From the NCBI GenBank assembly GCA_021155205.1, contig JAJNPS010000009.1:62001-126000 (forward strand): 64,000 bases of DNA. Reading direction: 5' to 3'. Positions 16,227-24,092 of this stretch are shown piece after piece (position 1 is the first letter of the stretch; each line of letters starts with the position of its first letter). The notes under the pieces are model-generated. The model saw only the letters and a list, made by a program, of their open reading frames with translations, did no database searches and was not told the DNA's origin. The translations under genes were made by a program, and so were the position numbers. The stretch is from Rhodobacterales bacterium. Its GTDB lineage: Bacteria; Pseudomonadota; Alphaproteobacteria; Rhodobacterales; Rhodobacteraceae.

Positions 16227-17069
16227 ATGAAGCTGAAACGCATTGTCCTGACCGGTGCTGCGGGGCGGCTAGGATCGTATCTGCGCGAACCGCTGACGAG
16301 ACTGGCCGACGAGTTGGTGTCGTCCGACCTGCATGACGACATCGGCAAGCTGTACCCCGGCGAGCGATACCAGCGGGCCGATCTGGCAGTCTATGACGAC
16401 ATTCACACCCTCCTGCAAGGCGCTGACATGGTTGTGCATTTCGGAGCAAACCCCGATGAGGCACCGTTCGAGGAGTTGCTGGGCCCGAACTTCATCGGCG
16501 CCTACAACGTGTGGGAGGCCGCATCCCGTCATGGTGTCCGTCGCATCGTCTATGCCTCATCCATCCACGCCGTGGGCATGCACGCGCGCCAGGATGCCAT
16601 CGGCGTGGACGCAGCCCACCGGCCCGACAGCTATTACGGGCTGGCCAAGTGCTTTGCCGAGGATCTTGGCAGGATGTACTGGGACAAACGCGGGCTGGAA
16701 TCGGTGCATCTGCGGATTCTGTCCTGCGCCCAGGTCACAAGCGCACGCGCCCTTGGAACATGGCTCAGCTACGACGACCTGATCCAGTTGGTGACGCGCG
16801 CCGTCGATACGCCGACGGTCGGGTTTTCGGTGATCTATGGCGTGTCAGACAACGACCGCAGCCCGGTCGACAACAGCAAGGCCGCGTTCCTGGGCTACCG
16901 ACCAAAAGACAATGCCGAGGTCTTTGCCGCGAAGGTCCTGGCCGAAGCCCCGACACCCGATCCGAAAGACCCCGCCCAGATGTGCCACGGCGGCCCCTTT
17001 GCCGCGGTCGATCTGGGGGAAAGCGGGATGGCGCGGATGAACATCGTCAACGACGCGAAGAAGGCGTGA
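16227..17069 (+). CDS. NAD-dependent epimerase/dehydratase family protein, uronate dehydrogenase-like
   Basis: A 280-residue extended SDR. The cofactor motif is LTGAAGRLGSYL (8-19). The active-site order is YASSIHAVGMHARQ, then DSYYGLAKCFAEDL with the YxxxK pair. The layout, including RILSCAQV, GVSDNDRSPVDNSKAAFLGYRPKDNAEVF and the short length, closely follows uronate dehydrogenases, which oxidise galacturonate/glucuronate to the lactone. ATG at 16227 is preceded by AGAGGA. It is the last gene of the hyu operon. A sugar-acid role does not obviously match hydantoin hydrolysis, so it may act on another cyclic substrate. Confidence 0.78.
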   Translation: MKLKRIVLTGAAGRLGSYLREPLTRLADELVSSDLHDDIGKLYPGERYQRADLAVYDDIHTLLQGADMVVHFGANPDEAPFEELLGPNFIGAYNVWEAASRHGVRRIVYASSIHAVGMHARQDAIGVDAAHRPDSYYGLAKCFAEDLGRMYWDKRGLESVHLRILSCAQVTSARALGTWLSYDDLIQLVTRAVDTPTVGFSVIYGVSDNDRSPVDNSKAAFLGYRPKDNAEVFAAKVLAEAPTPDPKDPAQMCHGGPFAAVDLGESGMARMNIVNDAKKA

Positions 17070-17512
17070 GGGTTGGGCACGGATGCATGGCCGGTCCGAG
17101 TGCTTTTTGTTGGGATTTCGGCTCCGGCGGCAGGGATCATTGGTACATAAAAGAATTTACAATCAATATGTTATTTTACTGGAAGATAGCGTCGGTGTAC
17201 CAGTATGAGTGAATCTAGTGTACCGTTTTTATGCAATGTCTGTTCTTGGAAGTTGAAATTTTGCCTTGACCTTTGAGCCACCAACCCAGCCGAGCCGGTT
17301 TCCATTCGCAGGGGCATCTCAGGATCGACCCCGGCGATGGCCGCTGGCGTGACGAACACTCTGTACGACATCGGAAAAGAGATAATTCAAACTGATACAC
17401 AACCGCCTGCCGACGCTGCCTTGCCCCGTGGAGGCCGAGTTGCTAGCAATGGCAAAACTATACCCGGCCCCTGCTGACAGGCGGGCGCGCAGGTGCGCGA
17501 CAGGAGAGACGC
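17070..17512. other. AT-rich intergenic island before the fabZ-lpx operon, no gene recognised
   Basis: About 440 bases between the hyu operon and fabZ. The part from about 17110 to 17275 is much more AT-rich than anything nearby and uses unusual words for this genome. A minus-strand reading frame of 66 codons (17171-17371) exists but has no recognisable domain and no convincing ribosome site. The right part (17276-17512) returns to high GC and should hold the fabZ promoter; AGGAGA at 17502-17507 is the fabZ ribosome site. It may be the scar of a mobile element or a rearrangement junction. No terminal repeats could be matched. Confidence 0.5.
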
Positions 17513-17980
17513 ATGAACAAGATCGACACGCCCGTCCAGACTGCCGATCTTGATCTGATCCAGCGGATCATCCCGCATCGCTATCCGTTCCTTCTGATCG
17601 ACAAGGTGCGCGACATCATCCCGGATGTGTCCTGTGTCGGGATCAAGTGCATCACGCTGAACGAACCGCAGTTTCAGGGCCATTTTCCCGGAATGCCGAT
17701 CTTTCCCGGCGTGATGATCATCGAGGCGATGGCGCAGACCAGCGGCGTGCTGGTCGGTCTGTCGATGGACCTGGTGGACAAGCAGGCCAAGGTCTTTTTC
17801 ATGGGCGTCGACGGCGTCAAGTTCCGCCGCAAGGTGGTGCCCGGCGACGTCATGGAACTGCATGTCAGGGCGCTGCGCGGCGGCGGGCGGGTCTGGAAGT
17901 TCGAGGGCCGCGCAATGGTTGACGGGGAACTGGCCTGCGAGGCAACCTTCATGGCGATGTTCGACGTGCCCCGCGCATGA
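17513..17980 (+). CDS. fabZ: 3-hydroxyacyl-[acyl-carrier-protein] dehydratase FabZ
   Basis: A 155-residue hotdog dehydratase of fatty acid synthesis, removing water from 3-hydroxyacyl-ACP. The signature QGHFPGMPIFPGVMIIEAMAQ carries the catalytic His and Glu. IIPHRYPFLLIDKV near the N-terminus is family-typical. ATG at 17513 follows AGGAGA. Its stop overlaps lpxA as ATGA. FabZ and LpxA share the 3-hydroxyacyl-ACP pool, which explains the operon. In related bacteria bamA and an ompH/skp gene usually precede fabZ; here they are absent and an AT-rich gap takes their place. Confidence 0.96.
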   Translation: MNKIDTPVQTADLDLIQRIIPHRYPFLLIDKVRDIIPDVSCVGIKCITLNEPQFQGHFPGMPIFPGVMIIEAMAQTSGVLVGLSMDLVDKQAKVFFMGVDGVKFRRKVVPGDVMELHVRALRGGGRVWKFEGRAMVDGELACEATFMAMFDVPRA

Positions 17981-18783
17981 CCATCCATCCTTCAGCGTCG
18001 GTCCACCCCTCTGCGGTGGTGGAACCGGGGGCGACGCTTGGCGAGGGGTGCCAGATCGGCCCCTTTGCCCTGATCGGCGCCGAGGTGACGCTTGGCCCGC
18101 GTGTTGCAGTAAAATCGCACGCTGTCGTCACCGGCTGGACCGATATCGGCGAGGGGTCGGTCATCTTTCCCTTTGCGACCGTGGGCGAGGTGCCGCAGGA
18201 TCTGAAATACCATGGCGAGCATACGCGCCTGATTGTCGGTGCGCGCTGCCGCATCCGCGAGGGCGCGACGCTGAACACCGGCACGGCGGGGGGCGGGGGG
18301 ATTACCCGCGTCGGCGATGACTGCCTGATCATGACCGGCGCGCATGTCGGCCACGATGCACAGATCGGCAACCGGGTGATCCTGGTGAACCAGGTCGCGA
18401 TTGCCGGGCACTGCATCCTGGGCGATGACGTCATCGTGGGCGGCCTGTCGGGCGTGCATCAATGGGTGCGCATCGGGCAGGGTGCGATCATCGGGGCGGT
18501 GACGATGGTGACGAACGACGTCATCCCCTACGGCCTCGTGCAGGCCCCGCGCGGAGAGTTGGATGGGCTGAACCTTGTCGGGCTGAAGCGCCGGGGCGTG
18601 GACCGTGCCGACATCACCGCCCTGCGTGCGGCCTATCAGATGCTGGCACAGGGCGAGGGCAGCTTTCTCGACCGCGCCCGCCGCCTGTCCGAGGAAACCG
18701 ATTCGGCCCATGTGCGCGAGATGACCGATTTCATCCTGTCGGCGTCCGACCGCAGTTTCCTGACCCCCAAGGGCGCAAGGTGA
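17977..18783 (+). CDS. lpxA: Acyl-ACP--UDP-N-acetylglucosamine O-acyltransferase LpxA
   Basis: A 268-residue left-handed beta-helix acyltransferase catalysing the first step of lipid A synthesis. Hexapeptide repeats run through the first two thirds (for example VVEPGATLGEG and CQIGPFALIG). The catalytic histidine lies in MTGAHVGHDAQIGNR, and GATLNTGTAGGGG is the conserved substrate loop. The last 70 residues form the helical trimerisation cap. The length is close to E. coli LpxA. It overlaps fabZ upstream (ATGA) and lpxI downstream (GTGA). Confidence 0.96.
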   Translation: MTIHPSASVHPSAVVEPGATLGEGCQIGPFALIGAEVTLGPRVAVKSHAVVTGWTDIGEGSVIFPFATVGEVPQDLKYHGEHTRLIVGARCRIREGATLNTGTAGGGGITRVGDDCLIMTGAHVGHDAQIGNRVILVNQVAIAGHCILGDDVIVGGLSGVHQWVRIGQGAIIGAVTMVTNDVIPYGLVQAPRGELDGLNLVGLKRRGVDRADITALRAAYQMLAQGEGSFLDRARRLSEETDSAHVREMTDFILSASDRSFLTPKGAR

Positions 18784-19595
18784 AAACATCTGGACGCATG
18801 GCCGTCATTGCCGGGCGCGGGGCCTTGCCTGCGGCACTGGTGGCGGGCTTGTCCGATCGCCCGCTGGTGGCCTGTCTGGACGGGTTCGCGCCCGATGGCC
18901 TGACCCCGGACGTGAGCTTTCGCATCGAACGTCTGATGCCGTTTCTCGACCTGCTGGCGGACCGCGGCATCAGCGATGTGACCTTTGCCGGGGCCGTCAT
19001 GCGCCCGCGTCTGGACCCCGCACTGATCGACCCTGCGACGGCCCAACTGCTGCCGCGCCTGATGGCGGCGATGGCGCGGGGCGACGATGCGACCCTGCGC
19101 GAGGTCATCACGATCTTTGAAGAGTTCGACCTGAACGTCATCGGCCTGGCCGATATCGCCCCCGGCCTGTTGCCGGGGCCGGGTGTCCATGCGGGCCGTC
19201 CGACGGCGGCGGACGAAGCCGATGCCACAAGGGCCGCCACCATTGTCGCCGCACTGGGGGCGGTCGATGTGGGGCAGGGGGCGGTTGTCCAGCAGGGCCT
19301 CTGCCTCGGGGTGGAGACGCTGGCCGGGACAGATGCGCTGCTGGTGGCGGTCGCGGCGCTGCCGGCGGCCCTGCGCCCCGACCCCGGCCAGGGTCGCGGC
19401 CTCTTCTACAAGGCCCCGAAACCGGGGCAGGATCTGCGCATCGACCTGCCGACCATTGGCATCGCGACGGTTGATCGTGTCGCCGATGCGGGCCTTGGGG
19501 GCATCGCCTGGGCGGCGGACGGCGTGATCTGCCTCGATCTCACCGGCATGCAGGTCCGGGCAGCGGCGCGGGGCCTGTTCCTGTGGGCGCGCTGA
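18780..19595 (+). CDS. lpxI: UDP-2,3-diacylglucosamine pyrophosphatase LpxI
   Basis: A 271-residue LpxI (former DUF1009), the alphaproteobacterial replacement for LpxH. It hydrolyses UDP-2,3-diacylglucosamine to lipid X. The N-terminus MAVIAGRGALPAALV is a family hallmark, and the C-terminal half has GRPTAADEADATRAATIV and LFYKAPKPGQDLRIDLPTIG. I use GTG at 18780, which overlaps the lpxA stop; ATG at 18798 would give 265 residues and begin exactly at the conserved motif. Its position between lpxA and lpxB fixes the identity. Confidence 0.93.
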   Translation: MKTSGRMAVIAGRGALPAALVAGLSDRPLVACLDGFAPDGLTPDVSFRIERLMPFLDLLADRGISDVTFAGAVMRPRLDPALIDPATAQLLPRLMAAMARGDDATLREVITIFEEFDLNVIGLADIAPGLLPGPGVHAGRPTAADEADATRAATIVAALGAVDVGQGAVVQQGLCLGVETLAGTDALLVAVAALPAALRPDPGQGRGLFYKAPKPGQDLRIDLPTIGIATVDRVADAGLGGIAWAADGVICLDLTGMQVRAAARGLFLWAR

Positions 19596-20737
19596 CGCTG
19601 TTCCTGATTGCTGGCGAGCCTTCGGGCGACCGGCTGGGTGCGGCGCTGATGGCGGGACTGAAAGCTCTGCACCGGGAGGTTGCTTTCACCGGGATCGGCG
19701 GCCCGATGATGCAGGCCGAAGGGCTGACCAGCCTGTTCCCGATGGAAGAACTGTCGGTGATGGGCATCGCCGAAGTGCTGCCCAGGTATTTTGCGCTGAA
19801 GGCCCGCATCCGGCAGGCGGCGTCTGCCTGCCTTGCCGCCAGCCCCGCCGCGCTGATCACCATCGACAGCCCGGATTTCTGTTTGCGCGCGGCTGGGATT
19901 GTGAAGGCCGCGCGCCCCGACCTGCGCACGATCCACTACGTCGCGCCGTCGGTCTGGGCGTGGCGCCCGGGCAGGGCCGCGAACATGGCGCGTGTCATCG
20001 ACCATGTCCTTGCGCTTTTGCCGTTCGAGCCGCCCTACATGACCGCCGCCGGGATGACCTGCGATTTCGTGGGGCACCCGGTTGTGGCCGACCCGCTGGC
20101 GACACCGGACGAGGTGGCGCTGATGGCAGGCCCAAGCCCCCTGATCCTGACCCTGCCCGGATCGCGAAAGGGAGAGGTTGCGCGGCTTGCCCCGGTCATC
20201 GGCCAGGTTCTGGCGCGGATCAAATCCGTCCATCCGCGGGCGCGGGTCGCCTTGCCCACCGTGCGGGGCGTGGCAGATCTTGTACGCGATCTGTCGCGCG
20301 ACTGGCCGATTGCGCCCCGGATCATCGCGGATGCCGCCCTGAAACGCGCCGCCTTTGCCGCCGCCGATGTCGCGATTGCGGCCTCGGGCACGGTGTCGCT
20401 GGAGCTGGCGGCCAATGGCTGCCCCATGGTCATCGCCTATGACATGCACCCGATGACGCTGTGGCTGATGCGGCGTGCCGCACTGATCGACACGGTGACG
20501 CTGGTCAATCTGGTGTCGGATACCCGCGTCGTGCCGGAGTTCATCGGGGGTCGCTGCCGGGCAGATCTGATCGCGCCTGCGGTGCTGGCGGCGCTGGCGG
20601 ATCCGGGTCGGCAAAAGGCGGCGATGGCGCTGACCATGGACCGCCTTGGCCGCGGAGGCGAAGCGCCGGGCCTGCGCGCGGCGCGGTCCGTGCTGGCCGC
20701 GATTGCCCGCGATGGCGGCCATGTCGCCAGAGCCTGA
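19583..20737 (+). CDS. lpxB: Lipid-A-disaccharide synthase LpxB
   Basis: A 384-residue GT19 glycosyltransferase joining lipid X and UDP-diacylglucosamine into the lipid A disaccharide. Visible landmarks are LIAGEPSGDRLGAALM at the N-terminus, FTGIGGPMMQAEGL, YVAPSVWAWRPGRA, the interdomain CDFVGHPVVADPL and LTLPGSRKGEV. The start is GTG at 19583, overlapping lpxI by 13 bases. It completes the fabZ-lpxA-lpxI-lpxB operon. The next gene begins inside its last 17 bases. Confidence 0.95.
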   Translation: MGALTLFLIAGEPSGDRLGAALMAGLKALHREVAFTGIGGPMMQAEGLTSLFPMEELSVMGIAEVLPRYFALKARIRQAASACLAASPAALITIDSPDFCLRAAGIVKAARPDLRTIHYVAPSVWAWRPGRAANMARVIDHVLALLPFEPPYMTAAGMTCDFVGHPVVADPLATPDEVALMAGPSPLILTLPGSRKGEVARLAPVIGQVLARIKSVHPRARVALPTVRGVADLVRDLSRDWPIAPRIIADAALKRAAFAAADVAIAASGTVSLELAANGCPMVIAYDMHPMTLWLMRRAALIDTVTLVNLVSDTRVVPEFIGGRCRADLIAPAVLAALADPGRQKAAMALTMDRLGRGGEAPGLRAARSVLAAIARDGGHVARA

Positions 20738-21512
20738 CACCCTGTTCGACGGGGATCTCTTGCGCGCTTCGGTCTTTCGTGCGGGCAGGTCCAACGGGGC
20801 GCTGATCGTGACCTTTCGCCACCGGGTTGCGGATGCCGGCGATTTCTACAGTCCAAAGCCAAGGCAACGTTTTCTGGACGCGGGCTGGACCCACCTGCAC
20901 ATCCAGTCGCGGTGCAACGACTGGTTCGTGAATGCCGAGACATCCGACCTTTGCGCGGTGCTTGCCGATCTTGCTGCCGGTTTCACCCATCGGGCTGGGA
21001 TCGGATTTTCCATGGGCGGCTACGGCGTCCTGCGGTTCTCCGCAGCGCTTGCCCTGGACGAGGTCGTGGCGATCTCGCCGCAGGTTTCCATCGCGCCGTC
21101 CGTGGTTCCCCATGATCCCCGGTTCCGCGATGACGCCGCCGGTTTCGACCCAAGCCTTGGTGATCTGGCGATCCATGCTAGGCGCGGGCTGCGGGGGGCC
21201 GTGATCTTTGACCCGTTCCGCGCCCTGGACCGCATGAACGCGGACATGATCGGCGCGCTGCTGCCGGACCTTGCCTTGTGCCGCTATGGGTTCGGGGGTC
21301 ATCCGGCGATGGCGGTCCTGCGCGAGACGGTCGGCTTTGGCCCGCTGATGTCGCTGGTCCTGCACCGCAAACTGACCCCGCAGGCGGTCTTGGCGCTGCA
21401 CCGCGACAACAGGGCGGCGTCACCATCGTGGTGGCGCCAGATGGCGCGACGGGCGGCGGCAACCGGGCGCCCCAGGCTGGCCGGAACCGCGCTGCGGCAC
21501 GCAAGGTCTTAG
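20721..21512 (+). CDS. Alpha/beta-hydrolase-like protein of unknown function
   Basis: A 263-residue protein with a likely nucleophile elbow GIGFSMGGYGVLRFSAAL, as in serine hydrolases. Asp and His candidates occur later (VIFDPFRALDR; YGFGGHPAMAV). Similar small hydrolases sit downstream of many gene groups in this order. ATG at 20721 overlaps lpxB by 17 bases; ATG at 20712 is an alternative start. It may be co-transcribed with the lipid A genes, but no substrate can be inferred. The C-terminal 30 residues are basic (WRQMARRAAATGRPR). Confidence 0.72.
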   Translation: MSPEPDTLFDGDLLRASVFRAGRSNGALIVTFRHRVADAGDFYSPKPRQRFLDAGWTHLHIQSRCNDWFVNAETSDLCAVLADLAAGFTHRAGIGFSMGGYGVLRFSAALALDEVVAISPQVSIAPSVVPHDPRFRDDAAGFDPSLGDLAIHARRGLRGAVIFDPFRALDRMNADMIGALLPDLALCRYGFGGHPAMAVLRETVGFGPLMSLVLHRKLTPQAVLALHRDNRAASPSWWRQMARRAAATGRPRLAGTALRHARS

Positions 21513-21545
21513 GCGTCGGGCATGTGCCTGACCTGCATGGCAGTC

Positions 21546-22685
21546 CTACCGCCCCCGCCAGACCCAGCCGCCGCCAAAGACGCGCGTGCCGTCAGGCGCG
21601 TAGAACACGCAAGCCTGCCCCGCGCTGACGCCATCCTCGGGGTCCAGCAGTTCCACCTCGGCCGTGGTCGCCGACAAGGGCCGGATCACCGCGGGGCGGG
21701 GCGGCCGGGTGGACCTCACCTTGACCGACAGGTGCCATGCGTCGCGGCTGTCGAAGGGGGCATCCCCCAGCCAGTTGATCTCGCGCACCGGGATCACCCG
21801 CGTCGACAGCGCCTCTTTCGGGCCGACCACGACCTGCCGGGTGACGGCGTCCAGGCGCACCACGTAAAGCGGGTCTTCCAGGCCCCCGATCCCCAGACCC
21901 TTTCGTTGCCCGACGGTGTAGTGGATCACGCCGCGATGCTCACCCAGGACGTTTCCGGCAAGATCGACGATCTGGCCGGGGTCCGCAGCGCCGGGACGCA
22001 GCTTTTCGATCACGGCGGCATAGTTGCCGTTGGGGACGAAACAGATGTCCTGGCTGTCGGGTTTGTCCGCAACCGGCAGGCCGTATCTGGCCGCCAGCGC
22101 CCGCGTTTCCGCCTTGGAGGCCAGATGCCCCAATGGAAAGCGCAGATACTCCAGTTGCGCGGGGGTGGTCGAGAAGAGGAAATAGCTCTGGTCGCGCGCG
22201 GGATCGGCGGCCTGATGCAGTTCGGGTCCGACCAGCCCGGCTTTCCGCTGAATGTAATGCCCGGTCGCCATGCAATCGGCCTCAAGATCTTTCGCCGTGG
22301 CGAGAAGGTCCTTGAACTTGACCCGTTCATTGCAGCGGATGCAGGGCACCGGCGTTGCGCCCGCCAGATAGGCATCGGCAAATTCCTCGATCACCGCCTC
22401 GCGGAACATGTTCTCGTAATCGAGGACATAGTGGGGAAAGCCCATGGTTTCGGCCACGCGCCGCGCATCATGGATGTCACGGCCCGCACAGCACGCGCCT
22501 TTCTTGGCCAGGGCCGCCCCGTGATCGTAAAGCTGCAGCGTCAGGCCGACCACATCGTAACCCTGCTCGGCCAGAATCGCGGCCACGACCGAACTGTCGA
22601 CGCCCCCCGACATCGCCACCACAACCCTGGTTTTCGCAGGCGGCTTGGCAAGCCCAAGCGAGTTCAGGGGATGGTCCAGCGGCAT
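21546..22685 (-). CDS. mnmA: tRNA-specific 2-thiouridylase MnmA
   Basis: A 379-residue tRNA thiolase inserting sulfur at U34 of Lys/Glu/Gln tRNAs. The PP-loop SGGVDSS is at residues 26-32. The catalytic cysteine is in PCIRCNERVKF (Cys118), and the partner cysteine in DSQDICFVPNG. TVGQRKGLGI begins the C-terminal beta-barrel part. ATG at 22685 is preferred over the open extension upstream because family members begin just before this PP-loop. It converges with the preceding hydrolase gene and is divergent from sciP. Confidence 0.95.
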   Translation of the reverse strand: MPLDHPLNSLGLAKPPAKTRVVVAMSGGVDSSVVAAILAEQGYDVVGLTLQLYDHGAALAKKGACCAGRDIHDARRVAETMGFPHYVLDYENMFREAVIEEFADAYLAGATPVPCIRCNERVKFKDLLATAKDLEADCMATGHYIQRKAGLVGPELHQAADPARDQSYFLFSTTPAQLEYLRFPLGHLASKAETRALAARYGLPVADKPDSQDICFVPNGNYAAVIEKLRPGAADPGQIVDLAGNVLGEHRGVIHYTVGQRKGLGIGGLEDPLYVVRLDAVTRQVVVGPKEALSTRVIPVREINWLGDAPFDSRDAWHLSVKVRSTRPPRPAVIRPLSATTAEVELLDPEDGVSAGQACVFYAPDGTRVFGGGWVWRGR

Positions 22686-22811
22686 TGGCAGCGGCCTTGC
22701 GGGGAATTTGGTTTCCGGGAACCCGCGCAATATAGGAAAATGCAACGCACTCTCAACCCCCCAGTTTCAGCATTGATTAAGCCTGATCGCGCAGTCTGGA
22801 GGCAAAGCTGG

Positions 22812-23102
22812 ATGGGTGTGCCGATGTTTCTCAAACGCGTTGACGGACCGCGACAGGTCACTTTGCCGGATGGGACAATCCTGTCGCGCGCCGATCTGCC
22901 GCCAAACGATACCCGCCGCTGGGTCGCCAGTCGCAAGGCCGTGGTGGTCAAGGCGGTGATCTATGGCCTGATCACCCAGACCGAGGCGATGGACCGCTAT
23001 GCCCTGTCGGAAGAAGAGTTTGGCCTGTGGCGAAATGCCGTGGAATCCCACGGGGAAAAAGCACTGCGCGTCACAACAATACAAAAGTATCGACAACTTT
23101 AA
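22812..23102 (+). CDS. sciP: CtrA inhibitor SciP (DUF1153 helix-turn-helix protein)
   Basis: A 96-residue protein of the SciP family, which in Caulobacter blocks CtrA-activated transcription late in the cell cycle. The conserved core ADLPPNDTRRWVASRKAVVV is followed by an HTH segment (LITQTEAMDRYALSEEEFGLW). The C-terminal KALRVTTIQKYRQL is also typical. ATG at 22812 has GGAGG about 10 bases upstream; ATG at 22824 is an alternative. It lies directly upstream of ctrA in the same direction, so regulator and target protein are physically linked. Confidence 0.93.
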   Translation: MGVPMFLKRVDGPRQVTLPDGTILSRADLPPNDTRRWVASRKAVVVKAVIYGLITQTEAMDRYALSEEEFGLWRNAVESHGEKALRVTTIQKYRQL

Positions 23103-23107
23103 GTTGT
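23093..23107. repeat. Short perfect inverted repeat across the sciP stop codon
   Basis: ACAACTT (23093-23099) and AAGTTGT (23101-23107) flank a single T, and the sciP TAA lies inside. No uridine run follows, so a terminator is unlikely. It may be a protein site for ctrA control or chance symmetry. Confidence 0.5.
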
Positions 23108-23140
23108 AATTGCACCGCATCAAGACCCGGTAACGGGCAG

Positions 23141-23168
23141 TTAACCATTCACCGTCAGTGTCATTAAC
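23141..23168. promoter_or_regulatory. Candidate CtrA half-sites upstream of ctrA
   Basis: TTAACCAT at 23141-23148 equals the half-site motif reported for Caulobacter CtrA targets. A second TTAAC lies at 23164-23168. They fall 30-57 bases before the ctrA start, where auto-regulation or SciP-modulated control would act. The spacing does not give the full TTAA-N7-TTAA site, so the call rests on the half-site and its position. Confidence 0.45.
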
Positions 23169-23197
23169 GAAGACGGTCCAGATGCGGAGTTTTTCAC

Positions 23198-23905
23198 ATG
23201 CGAATCCTTTTGGTCGAAGACGACCCGACCACCTCGCGCAGCATCGAGTTGATGCTGACGCATGCCAATCTGAATGTCTATTGCACCGACCTTGGTGAAG
23301 ACGGCGTGGATCTGGCCAAGCTTTATGACTATGACCTGATCCTGCTGGACCTGAACCTGCCGGACATGTCCGGGCATGAGGTTCTGCGCCAGTTGCGCCT
23401 TGCACGAATCGAAACGCCGATTCTGATCCTGTCGGGGTCGGATGACACCGAAAGCAAGCTGAAGGGGTTCGGCTTTGGTGCCGACGATTACCTGACCAAA
23501 CCTTTCCACCGCGAGGAACTGGTGGCGCGCATCCATGCCATCATCCGCCGGTCCAAGGGACACGCCCAATCGATGATCCGCCTGGGCAACGTCAATGTCA
23601 ACCTGGACGCCAAGACTGTCGATGTGGACGGCAGGATGGTGCATCTGACCGGCAAGGAATACCAGATGCTGGAGCTTTTGGCGCTGCGCAAGGGCACCAC
23701 GCTGACCAAGGAGATGTTCCTGAACCACCTCTATGGCGGCATGGACGAGCCGGAATTGAAGATCATCGACGTGTTCATCTGCAAGCTGCGCAAGAAACTG
23801 GCCGAGGCGACGGGGGGCGCGAACTTCATCGAAACCGTCTGGGGCAGGGGATATGTGTTGCGCGATCCCGGCATGGGGCAGGCGCGGCTGGCCGCCAGCG
23901 CCTGA
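23198..23905 (+). CDS. ctrA: Cell cycle response regulator CtrA
   Basis: A 235-residue OmpR/PhoB-type response regulator. The receiver domain has the acidic pocket VEDD (6-9), phosphorylation site Asp51 in LILLDLNLPD and the switch lysine in DYLTKPF. The DNA-binding domain carries LTGKEYQMLELLALRKG and KIIDVFICKLRKKL, as in Caulobacter CtrA. In Rhodobacterales CtrA mainly controls motility and gene transfer agents rather than viability. Phosphate would come from the CckA-ChpT relay, encoded elsewhere. A hairpin without a U-run (CCGCGCA/TGCGCGG) lies about 15 bases after the stop. Confidence 0.97.
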   Translation: MRILLVEDDPTTSRSIELMLTHANLNVYCTDLGEDGVDLAKLYDYDLILLDLNLPDMSGHEVLRQLRLARIETPILILSGSDDTESKLKGFGFGADDYLTKPFHREELVARIHAIIRRSKGHAQSMIRLGNVNVNLDAKTVDVDGRMVHLTGKEYQMLELLALRKGTTLTKEMFLNHLYGGMDEPELKIIDVFICKLRKKLAEATGGANFIETVWGRGYVLRDPGMGQARLAASA

Positions 23906-24092
23906 TGAGTTGATGCCGTGGCCGCGCATCCTGCTGCGCGGCTGCATTCTCCGATACGCATCTGGCGCAGAAAGGCCCCTTGTTTTGCTGGAACGAAGTT
24001 TGCGATGACGGGATTTTGAGGCCCCCGCCCTCGTGCTGGACCTTCGCCCTGCCGCATTCTAACCTTGTCGCCGGTCAAGCTTTGGGGGGGCA

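Noticed and set aside
17171..17371. 66-codon minus-strand frame in the AT-rich island
   Set aside because: No ribosome site, no recognisable domain, and alternative frames look equally plausible; kept only as part of the gap description.
21522..22811. Upstream extension of the sciP frame opposite mnmA
   Set aside because: Antisense to mnmA; sciP family length and the GGAGG before 22812 fix the start much later.
23914..23935. Hairpin after ctrA as an intrinsic terminator
   Set aside because: The stem CCGCGCA/TGCGCGG is good but no T-run follows, so termination is not supported.
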